From contig WRJW01000119.1 of the NCBI GenBank assembly GCA_009778375.1, positions 1-5,351 on the forward strand: a DNA stretch of 5,351 nt. Direction: 5' to 3'. Source of the DNA: Bacteroidota bacterium (GTDB lineage Bacteria > Bacteroidota > Bacteroidia > Bacteroidales > UBA932). The notes beneath the pieces are model-generated. The model searched no databases, was not told the DNA's origin, and worked only from the letters and a program-made list of their open reading frames with translations. The position numbers were made by a program, and so were the translations under genes. Positions 1 through 4,732 of the stretch are shown here, piece after piece; position 1 is the first letter of the stretch; each line of letters begins with the position of its first letter.

Positions 1-1091
1 CCAAAACGGCTGCCGGAATCTTGTTATCCGGCCCCGATACGTTAAAAAACGACCTGATCCGGAATCAATTCGAATGGCAGTTCCAACCCTCTTACACTTA
101 TCAATACAACCGTTTTAGGGCTACGCTCGGCGTCCCGCTGCAATACATCATGCTCCGCATACATGATCATCTGCCCCAAACCAAAACCCCGACCGACCGG
201 TTGTTTCTAAACCCCTCCCTGTTTTTGTCTTACAAATTAACCGCCTGCTGGGAGACCTCCTTTACCGCCCGCTACACAAATAGTCTGGGCAGCCTCAGCA
301 ACAGTTACACCGGCTATATCATGCGTTCGTACCGAAATTTGCAGCGCAACGAGGATAAACTTTTAGAACAACAAGTCCAAAATTACAACTTTAGCCTCAG
401 TTATCGGAATCCGATATATTCCCTGTTTGGCAATTTTAGCGCCGGTTACAACAATATCCACGCCAACCTCCTGTTTGGCGCTAATTTTCAGGACATTTTA
501 CGGGTACAAACCACCTACGAAATTCCCAATACCACAGCATTAGCCAACTTAAGCGCCAGCCTGAGCAAGGGCTTGGATGTGATTGCCTCTACCCTAACGG
601 TCGGCGGAAACTATACCTCTTCCCAGGCATCCCAACTTAGTCAGGAAGCACTAATCCATTATACTGTAGAGCAATACGGCTTAAATGCCGGCCTGAGCAC
701 CAAACTTTGGAAATGGGGCAGCCTCTCCTATAAAATCGATTACGCTCAAAATCGGCGCAAAATGGACAACGACAACCAAACCATCGCGCCGATTCGAACC
801 GTATCGCAACGCGGACAACTCAATCTGTTTCCCCTCAAAAATTTAGTATTGAATCTCAGTTACGAAAACTTCTACAACAGCGCCATCGTTTCGGGAAACC
901 GGAATATCTCCTTTGGCGACCTCAACCTCCGCTACAAATGGCCCAAAATAGAAGTAATGCTCGATTATACCAACATCTTTAACGCCAAAGAGTACGTTTC
1001 GGCCTCTTACAGCGACATCAGTACATTTTACTCTGTCTACTACCTGAGGCCGACCGAAGTGGTAGTAAAGGTTAGGTTCAAACTCAAATAG
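1..1091 (+). CDS. TonB-dependent receptor-like outer-membrane beta-barrel protein, C-terminal part (5' end outside window)
   Basis: The reading frame is open from the left edge (first full codon at position 3) to TAG at 1089-1091, giving 362 residues. No convincing start lies inside, so the gene is cut by the window edge. The sequence is a succession of short amphipathic strands rich in Tyr, Phe, Asn and Ser, with turns such as NPSLFLSYKL, NYNFSLSYRNPIYS and GDLNLRYKWPKIEVMLDYTNIFN. It ends in YYLRPTEVVVKVRFKLK, resembling the last strands of Bacteroidota TonB-dependent receptor barrels (the usual 'Y.LRPR.V...F.F' ending). The N-terminal carboxypeptidase-like and plug domains expected of such receptors would lie upstream and are not visible, so the substrate cannot be inferred. 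The protein would sit in the outer membrane. The creatininase-family gene starts 33 bases downstream on the same strand, so co-transcription is likely. A barrel family that does not use TonB is a possible alternative. Confidence 0.82.
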   Translation, partial: KTAAGILLSGPDTLKNDLIRNQFEWQFQPSYTYQYNRFRATLGVPLQYIMLRIHDHLPQTKTPTDRLFLNPSLFLSYKLTACWETSFTARYTNSLGSLSNSYTGYIMRSYRNLQRNEDKLLEQQVQNYNFSLSYRNPIYSLFGNFSAGYNNIHANLLFGANFQDILRVQTTYEIPNTTALANLSASLSKGLDVIASTLTVGGNYTSSQASQLSQEALIHYTVEQYGLNAGLSTKLWKWGSLSYKIDYAQNRRKMDNDNQTIAPIRTVSQRGQLNLFPLKNLVLNLSYENFYNSAIVSGNRNISFGDLNLRYKWPKIEVMLDYTNIFNAKEYVSASYSDISTFYSVYYLRPTEVVVKVRFKLK

Positions 1092-1124
1092 TGCAATATT
1101 TCCCAACCCAATGATATTATCCTC

Positions 1125-2015
1125 ATGAAAAAACTGATTTTTAGCCTGATTTTAGTGTGCTGCGCCCTGAATCTAAATGCCCAGCAACTCCCTGCAGCCT
1201 GGGAAGAGCTTACCGCATCCGACTTTCCTGCGGCCGTTAAAAATGCCCAAGGCGTTTGCTTGATACCCATGGGCGTACTGGAAAAACACGGGCCGCACCT
1301 CCCCTTAGGAACCGACGTTTATACAGCTCGGGAGCTCTGTTTTAGGGCTGCACATCTGGAGTACTGCATCGTCTTCCCTTTTTATTTTGCCGGTCAAATC
1401 TTTGAAGCCCAACAGCAACCCGGAACCGTTGCCTATAGTCCCGATTTGCTCTACCGGTTGCTCGACGAAACGTGCCACGAGATTGCCCGCAACGGTATCA
1501 AAAAGATTATTCTGGTAAACGGTCACGGTGGAAACAATGCCTTTTTACAATACTTTTGCCAAACTCAATTGGCCACTCCCAGAGACTATGCCGTTTTTTC
1601 CATTTCACCGGCTACCGATCCAAATACCCAAGAAATCATTACGGCCATGCGCAAAACCGATTTTGACGGACACGCCGGTGAGGTCGAGACGAGCACTATT
1701 TTGGCCATCCGCCCCGATTTGGTACAACTCCAAAAAGCCACTTCCGAATCGGGAGAAGATCTCAACCAACTTCCCTTGAAAAAAGAATTCCCCTCACTCC
1801 AAACGGGAATCTGGTGGTACGCCCAATTCCCCAACCACTATGCCGGTGACGCAAAGGATGCGCAAGCTGCTTTAGGAGAACTGGCTCTTGCCTCCCGCAG
1901 CAAAACCTTAGCCGATCTGATTAAAGCCGTTAAGGAGGATCAAAACACCCTTTGTTTGCAGGAAACATTCTTTATTGAGCGCAAACAACCCCTTCAAACC
2001 AAAATAAAACCATAA
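1125..2015 (+). CDS. Secreted creatininase-family metal-dependent amidohydrolase
   Basis: The product has 296 residues. It starts with a signal peptide (MKK, a hydrophobic stretch at residues 4-17, probable cleavage near NAQ-Q at 20). The cysteines at 12-13 do not form a good lipobox, so a soluble periplasmic protein is likelier than a lipoprotein. The creatininase fold follows, with all hallmark metal-site motifs: PMGVLEKHGPHLPLGTD at 48-64 (ligands E53, H55, D64), VNGHGGN at 131-137 (H134) and DGHAGEVETS at 181-190 (E186/E188). The family hydrolyses cyclic or linear amide bonds at a two-metal centre (creatininase, FAPy deformylase ArfB, MftE peptidase). The NGHGGN form, rather than the NGHYEN of true creatininase, argues against creatinine as the defined substrate. 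The size is normal for the family plus a signal peptide. The ATG at 1125 is chosen because the signal peptide starts there. No SD precedes it, as is usual in Bacteroidota. It follows the barrel gene by 33 bases, suggesting an envelope-located uptake/hydrolysis pair, which is inference only. Confidence 0.9.
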   Translation: MKKLIFSLILVCCALNLNAQQLPAAWEELTASDFPAAVKNAQGVCLIPMGVLEKHGPHLPLGTDVYTARELCFRAAHLEYCIVFPFYFAGQIFEAQQQPGTVAYSPDLLYRLLDETCHEIARNGIKKIILVNGHGGNNAFLQYFCQTQLATPRDYAVFSISPATDPNTQEIITAMRKTDFDGHAGEVETSTILAIRPDLVQLQKATSESGEDLNQLPLKKEFPSLQTGIWWYAQFPNHYAGDAKDAQAALGELALASRSKTLADLIKAVKEDQNTLCLQETFFIERKQPLQTKIKP

Positions 2016-2019
2016 AGCA

Positions 2020-2029
2020 GGATTAATCC
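2020..2029. promoter_or_regulatory. Perfect 10-bp palindrome in the mgtE promoter spacer (possible operator)
   Basis: GGATTAATCC is perfectly self-complementary and lies 11 bases upstream of the -7 box of the mgtE leader promoter, in the region where the -33 element and spacer would be. A dimeric regulator could bind here and block or help RNA polymerase. A 10-bp palindrome can arise by chance, so this is a weak call. Confidence 0.3.
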
Positions 2030-2040
2030 CAAATATTTTT

Positions 2041-2048
2041 TAACTTTG
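2041..2048 (+). promoter_or_regulatory. Bacteroidota -7 promoter box for the mgtE leader transcript
   Basis: TAACTTTG matches the Bacteroidota TAnnTTTG -7 consensus exactly. No clear TTTG-type -33 element is seen about 20 bases upstream, so the promoter may be weak or activator-dependent. Transcription would start near 2053-2056, placing the leader-peptide ATG (2073) roughly 18 bases into the RNA and mgtE about 120 bases in. The preceding gene ends at 2015, so mgtE appears to be its own transcription unit. Confidence 0.65.
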
Positions 2049-2072
2049 CAGCCGTATAAAAATACCACCATT

Positions 2073-2129
2073 ATGGACGACGACCCCTATAGTTACCCAC
2101 AGCAAACATCAGTAACCATCACGCTGTAG
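2073..2129 (+). CDS. Predicted leader peptide upstream of mgtE (MDDDPYSYPQQTSVTITL)
   Basis: An 18-codon ORF runs from ATG 2073 to TAG 2127-2129, about 18 bases after the predicted transcription start. It encodes MDDDPYSYPQQTSVTITL. Three Asp followed by Pro directly after the start, then a second Pro at position 9, resemble the EPDPTP-type start of enterobacterial MgtL. In MgtL, acidic/proline nascent chains destabilise the ribosome at low Mg2+ and switch on mgtA. The stop codon lies in the 5' arm of the leader hairpin (2124-2133), so a ribosome that finishes the peptide would melt that hairpin. It has no SD, only an A-rich region (GTATAAAAATACC) upstream, which is normal for the phylum. No protein homology is expected for such a peptide. 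The call rests on position, composition and the downstream RNA structure. Chance occurrence of a short ORF remains possible. Confidence 0.6.
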   Translation: MDDDPYSYPQQTSVTITL

Positions 2130-2148
2130 GGGGCGCATCTCCCTACAG
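2124..2148 (+). promoter_or_regulatory. mgtE leader hairpin A (SD-exposing, 'ON' form)
   Basis: CTGTAGGG at 2124-2131 pairs perfectly with CCCTACAG at 2141-2148. A G-U pair (2132/2140) and a G-C pair (2133/2139) extend it to a 10-bp stem closed by the 5-base loop CGCAT. No T-tract follows, so it is not an intrinsic terminator. When formed, it captures bases that would otherwise pair with the mgtE SD, leaving AAGGAG free. Confidence 0.75.
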
Positions 2149-2169
2149 TTTAAACCCTGTAAGGAGATG
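2136..2169 (+). promoter_or_regulatory. mgtE leader hairpin B (SD-sequestering, 'OFF' form)
   Basis: CATCTCCCTACAG at 2136-2148 pairs with CTGTAAGGAGATG at 2157-2169: 7 bp, one C-A mismatch (2143/2162), then 5 bp, with the loop TTTAAACC. The 3' arm contains the whole AAGGAG SD. Hairpin B shares 2139-2148 with hairpin A, so the two cannot coexist. This is the layout of a translational on/off switch for mgtE. Confidence 0.7.
2161..2166 (+). promoter_or_regulatory. Unusually strong Shine-Dalgarno sequence of mgtE
   Basis: AAGGAG lies 8 bases before the ATG at 2175, good SD spacing. The other intact starts in this window (1125, 5231) have no SD, as is usual in Bacteroidota. A canonical SD here supports the chosen mgtE start and suggests that SD access is the controlled step. 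Confidence 0.75.
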
Positions 2170-2174
2170 AAATC

Positions 2175-3557
2175 ATGAATGAAATCTTAGACGCATTAGG
2201 CCGGCTGATCGAAGACAAAAGCTGGAAACTTTTAAAAAATGAACTCAAAGACCTTGAGCCTTTTCAGATTGCCGAACTGATTGGGGAATTGGAAAAGCCC
2301 GATCAGTTGGTGGTGTTCCGGCTCTTGTCGCGGCAATCGGCCAAAGAGACCTTTCAGCACCTCTCTCCCGACGATCAGGAAGACATTATTGAGGGATTGG
2401 CCGCCAACAGCATACGCTTAACCAGCCTCCTCAACGACCTTGATCCCGACGATCGCACCGCCTTTTTTGAAGAACTACCCGGAGCGGTCAGTCAACGCTT
2501 GGTGCAGATGCTCTCCCGCGAAGAACGGGAAATCGCCACGCGATTGCTGGGTTATCCCCAAGAGAGTATCGGCCGGTTGATGACCCCCGAATACGTCGCC
2601 GTAAAGCCCTACCATACTATACAACAAGTCTTGGACACTATCCGCAAGTTTGGCCGCGACTCCGAGACGCTCAACGTGATCTATATTGTAGACGATTCGT
2701 GGAGGTTAATTGACGATGTTCGCATTAAAGAGATAATTTTGGCCGAACCCGATCAGATTATTTCGGAAATTACCGACAACCGTTTTGTTGCCCTTAATGC
2801 CTTCGACGACCAGGAAGTTGCCGTAAAGGTATTTCAAGACCACGACCGCGTAGCCCTGCCGGTAGTAGACACGGCAGGCACCTTAGTAGGCATTGTAACC
2901 GTTGACGACGTGATGGACGTGGCCGAAGAAGAGAGTACCGAAGACTTTCAAAAGTTTGGAGGAACCGAAGGCTTAGATGTTTCCTACACCAAAACATCCC
3001 TCTTTGAATTGGTGCAAAAACGGGCCGGATGGTTGATCCTCCTTTTTTTGGGCGAAATGCTCACCGCTTCGGCCATGAGCTATTTTGAAGTAGAGATAGC
3101 TAAAGCCGTAGTATTAGCCCTCTTTATCCCCCTGATCATCTCCAGCGGGGGTAACTCGGGATCTCAGGCGGCCAGTCTTATTATCCGTTCCTTAGCCATT
3201 GGCGAGCTAAAACTTAGGAATTGGTGGTATGTAATGCGTAAAGAAATCTTATCGGGCCTTACATTGGGCACCGTGCTGGGACTCATTGGCTTTACCCGAA
3301 TTTTTATCTGGCAGCAGACCGGATTGGGCGATTATGGGGAGTATTGGGTCTGGGTAGCCATCAGCGTGGCGGTATCCCTGATTTTTGTAGTCCTTTGGGG
3401 AACCCTTTCCGGTTCCATGATTCCACTGATCCTCAAACGATGCAAACTCGACCCCGCCACCGCATCGGCCCCTTTTGTAGCCACTTTGGTAGACGTAACG
3501 GGACTCATCATCTACTTTACTATCGCGGCTCTGTTTTTGGGCGGAAAATTGCTGTAG
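2175..3557 (+). CDS. mgtE: MgtE-family magnesium channel/transporter
   Basis: A 460-residue inner-membrane Mg2+ channel of the MgtE (SLC41-related) family, full length for the family (about 450). Order of domains: an acidic helical N domain (about 1-130), two CBS domains (about 136-195 and 197-255, including MTPEYVAVKP at 136-145 and GIVTVDDVMDVAEEE at 239-253), a connecting plug helix (about 258-282) and five membrane helices (about 284-304, 310-340, 358-380, 391-420, 428-457). Signature pore motifs are present: PLIISSGGNSGSQAASLIIRS at 319-339 and DPATASAPFVATLVD at 426-440. D440 corresponds to the pore Asp (D432) of Thermus MgtE. In this family Mg2+ bound to the N and CBS domains closes the channel, giving feedback at the protein level. 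The ATG at 2175 follows a strong SD by 8 bases. A leader with a small acidic ORF and alternative hairpins precedes the gene, implying a second, expression-level Mg2+ control. The stop overlaps the convergent nuclease fragment by 38 bases. Confidence 0.96.
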   Translation: MNEILDALGRLIEDKSWKLLKNELKDLEPFQIAELIGELEKPDQLVVFRLLSRQSAKETFQHLSPDDQEDIIEGLAANSIRLTSLLNDLDPDDRTAFFEELPGAVSQRLVQMLSREEREIATRLLGYPQESIGRLMTPEYVAVKPYHTIQQVLDTIRKFGRDSETLNVIYIVDDSWRLIDDVRIKEIILAEPDQIISEITDNRFVALNAFDDQEVAVKVFQDHDRVALPVVDTAGTLVGIVTVDDVMDVAEEESTEDFQKFGGTEGLDVSYTKTSLFELVQKRAGWLILLFLGEMLTASAMSYFEVEIAKAVVLALFIPLIISSGGNSGSQAASLIIRSLAIGELKLRNWWYVMRKEILSGLTLGTVLGLIGFTRIFIWQQTGLGDYGEYWVWVAISVAVSLIFVVLWGTLSGSMIPLILKRCKLDPATASAPFVATLVDVTGLIIYFTIAALFLGGKLL

Positions 3558-3924
3558 TTATCGCCTCAATGGTGGGTAAATTGCCTTTTAAACGTTCTGG
3601 AAAGAGGTTGGAAAGTTCATATTCCACCACAATGTTGTCTTTGTCTGTACAAATAATCAGCCCAACGGCAGGATTATCCTGACCGGGTTGCAACAAACTG
3701 TCTATGGCCGAGAGGTAAAAACCAAGCTTTCCGGCATACTCGGGAAGAAAACGGGAATTTCTCAATTCGATCACCACATAGCACCTCAATGGTAGATGAA
3801 AGAATAACAAATTAATGATAAAATCCGATCCTCCAACATTGACGGGTATCTGCCTGCCGATATAAGCAAAACCCGAATTTAATTCAAGGAAAAATTTGGT
3901 AATGAGTGTACTATTAGTGGCCAT
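3520..3924 (-). pseudogene. C-terminal fragment of a DUF1016/YhcG-type PDDEXK nuclease-domain protein
   Basis: The 134 residues match the C-terminal PDDEXK domain of DUF1016 (YhcG) proteins: FFLELNSGFAYIGRQ at 11-25, GGSDFIINLLFFH at 31-43, CYVVIEL at 48-54, PEYAGKLGFYLSAIDSLL at 61-78, NPAVGLIIC at 84-92 and LKGNLPTIE at 112-120. Full proteins are about 340-380 residues, and the N-terminal DUF1016_N half is missing: an in-frame stop lies 18 bases upstream of the ATG (3943-3945 on this strand) and the tRNA follows soon after. Two usual active-site positions differ from the family pattern as I know it: N38 where 'IDLLF' has Asp, and R55 where 'ELK' has Lys. About 15 residues usually found between '..AEY' and '..ESLPENLKGSLP' are absent (here VVEYELSNLFPERLKGNLP). 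The last residues read into the 3' end of mgtE, so the natural C-terminus is also lost. The frame remains open, so a small expressed protein is not excluded, but a decayed remnant is likelier. Intact relatives occur in accessory and restriction-associated loci. Confidence 0.75.
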
Positions 3925-4038
3925 AAGATGAATAGTTAATGGTTAGCTCAACGTAGAAAAGCTGCGCAAGATAGGGAGAGAAATTATTTAAGGCCGGACA
4001 AAAAGTAAAAATCTGCGTGCTGTTTTTTTAAATTTTAG

Positions 4039-4046
4039 TATTTTTG
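4039..4046 (+). promoter_or_regulatory. Bacteroidota -7 promoter box for tRNA-Ser
   Basis: TATTTTTG matches TAnnTTTG exactly and ends 10 bases before the first base of the mature tRNA, giving a start near 4051-4054 and a very short 5' leader. It is preceded by an A/T-rich stretch (4022-4038). I see no convincing -33 TTTG. Confidence 0.7.
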
Positions 4047-4056
4047 CCGCACCTTT

Positions 4057-4148
4057 GGAGAGATGGCAGAGCGGTCGAATGCGGCGGTCTCGAAAACCGT
4101 TGTCCTGCAAACGCGGGACCGGGGGTTCGAATCCCCCTCTCTCCGCCA
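4057..4148 (+). tRNA. tRNA-Ser (anticodon CGA, reads UCG)
   Basis: A complete cloverleaf of class II type. Acceptor stem GGAGAGA (4057-4063) pairs with TCTCTCC (4138-4144), discriminator G at 4145 as expected for serine, and an encoded CCA at 4146-4148. The anticodon arm is GCGGT-CTCGAAA-ACCGT with anticodon CGA at 4091-4093. The long variable arm (about 4101-4120, containing GTCCTGC and GCGGGAC) is typical of serine tRNAs. The T arm GGGGG-TTCGAAT-CCCCC is perfect. It has its own promoter and is followed immediately by a strong terminator-like structure. Confidence 0.97.
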
Positions 4149-4151
4149 AAC

Positions 4152-4177
4152 AAAAAATCAACGCTCGCAAAGCGAGC
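4152..4177 (-). terminator. Mirror-image intrinsic terminator on the minus strand
   Basis: Read on the minus strand, GCTCGC-TTT-GCGAGC (4177 down to 4163) is followed by GTTGATTTTTTG, the same tail that follows the plus-strand terminator. It would stop transcription entering the tRNA from the right. No minus-strand gene is seen there now, so its present use is unclear. Confidence 0.5.
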
Positions 4178-4235
4178 AAAAGTTAAAGAAGAAATCCGAA
4201 CAAGAACAAGTTTTTGTTCGGATTTCGCTTTGACT

Positions 4236-4260
4236 CGGCGTGAAACGCCGTTGATTTTTT
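4236..4260 (+). terminator. Intrinsic terminator of tRNA-Ser
   Basis: A GC-rich hairpin CGGCG-TGAAA-CGCCG (4236-4250) is followed by TTGATTTTTT (4251-4260), a classical stem plus U-tract about 100 bases past the tRNA. It is part of the larger compound inverted repeat, and the long hairpin II just upstream may help. Confidence 0.65.
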
Positions 4261-4280
4261 GTTTGAAGCGCGCCCTCCGC

Positions 4281-4310
4281 GGATCGCGAGCGGTTCACCG
4301 CGAGCAATCC
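4281..4310 (+). repeat. Imperfect GC-rich hairpin with a tandem G-A mismatch
   Basis: GGAT (4281-4284) pairs with ATCC (4307-4310), GC (4286-4287) with GC (4304-4305), and GCGGT (4290-4294) with ACCGC (4297-4301). A C-A mismatch and a tandem G-A/A-G mismatch (4288-4289 against 4302-4303) separate the helices. The overlapping palindromes CCGCGG (4277-4282) and TCGCGA (4284-4289) add to the symmetry. The formal loop is only 2 bases, so the top pair would open. No U-tract follows, so it is not a simple terminator. Confidence 0.45.
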
Positions 4311-4340
4311 CTCCTACTTACTTGCCAAAAATTTTAGACC

Positions 4341-4732
4341 ATGGAACAGATTCAACCCAACAACCACTTTCCGGCCCCTCCGACATTCAAAACAAGATTT
4401 ACGAGATACGCGGGGTCAAAATTATGCTCGATTTTGACCTTGCAGAGATGTATCAGGTAACAACAAAAGTACTCAATCAATCCGTCCGCAGAAACATCAA
4501 AAGATTTCCTCTTGACTTTATGTTTCAACTTACAAAGCAAGAAGTTGCAATCTTGAGATCACAAATTGTGACCTCAAGTTGCGGAGGGGTTAGGGAACGT
4601 GTACTAATGCTTGAGCAGGCAACAGGCAACAACACGGAGGCTATAAGGACCCTCTACACCGCTATTGATAAACTTTTAAAAAGTCCCCCTCGACCTCAAC
4701 TTGACAAGGATCGTATCCTTATGGGGTATTAA
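4341..4732 (+). pseudogene. Broken ORF6N-domain gene (frameshift near the start, internal deletion)
   Basis: From about 4382 the frame encodes a clear ORF6N domain: DIQNKIYEIRG, then VKIMLDFDLAEMY, VLNQSVRRNIKRFPLDFMF, QLTKQE and SQIVTSSCGG. The family is typical of Bacteroidota genomes and is related to phage antirepressor/KilA-N-type modules. The natural start appears to be ATG 4341 (MEQIQPNNHFPAP...), but it is in another frame. Restoring one C in the CCCC run at 4375-4378 would read MEQIQPNNHFPAPSDIQNKIYEIRG continuously. After GGVR (about 4594) the usual segment containing 'FTEQGVAMLSSVL...IMRAF' is missing, and the sequence jumps to a family-like C-terminus (EAIRTLYTAIDKLLKSPP ... ILMGY, stop TAA 4730-4732). 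The only upstream start in the main frame is a TTG at 4259 inside the terminator, which is implausible. Initiation at the internal ATG 4424 would lose the domain's start. Probably non-functional. Confidence 0.72.

Larger units (their letters stand above)
4147..4265. repeat. Compound inverted repeat after tRNA-Ser: 17-bp outer arms enclosing three hairpins
   Basis: The outer arms CAAACAAAAAATCAACG (4147-4163) and CGTTGATTTTTTGTTTG (4249-4265) are perfect reverse complements. Inside are hairpin I, GCTCGC-AAA-GCGAGC (4163-4177); hairpin II, a long stem 4181-4206 with 4211-4235, including the perfect 13-bp GAAATCCGAACAA/TTGTTCGGATTTC; and hairpin III, CGGCG-TGAAA-CGCCG (4236-4250). Nearly every base of the 119 is paired. 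The 5' arm overlaps the last two bases of the tRNA CCA. It could fold as a four-way junction in RNA or a cruciform in DNA. I do not recognise it as a named element. Confidence 0.85.

Noticed and set aside
843..1270. Minus-strand open frames of 87 and 76 codons across the barrel and creatininase genes
   Set aside because: They lie opposite well-supported coding sequence, have no recognisable domains or signal sequence, and are best explained as antisense shadows.
2124..2160. Leader hairpin A as an intrinsic terminator
   Set aside because: The bases after the stem are TTTAAACCCTG, with no U-tract, so transcription termination by this hairpin is unlikely.
2016..2174. M-box (ykoK-type) Mg2+ riboswitch upstream of mgtE
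   Set aside because: The leader from the predicted start is only about 120 bases, part of it is a plausible ORF, and I see none of the M-box core helices. A peptide-coupled switch fits better.
4120..4148. Direct repeat of the tRNA 3' end as an attachment site
   Set aside because: I looked downstream within the window for a second copy of TTCGAATCCCCCTCTCTCCG and found none.
4147..4265. CRISPR array or integron attC site
   Set aside because: There are no repeated units with spacers and no attC core sites or integrase gene. The structure is one nested inverted repeat.
4044..4337. Plus-strand 97-codon frame through the tRNA and the inverted repeat
   Set aside because: It reads through the tRNA-Ser cloverleaf and the terminator. 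The apparent protein is translated structural RNA sequence.
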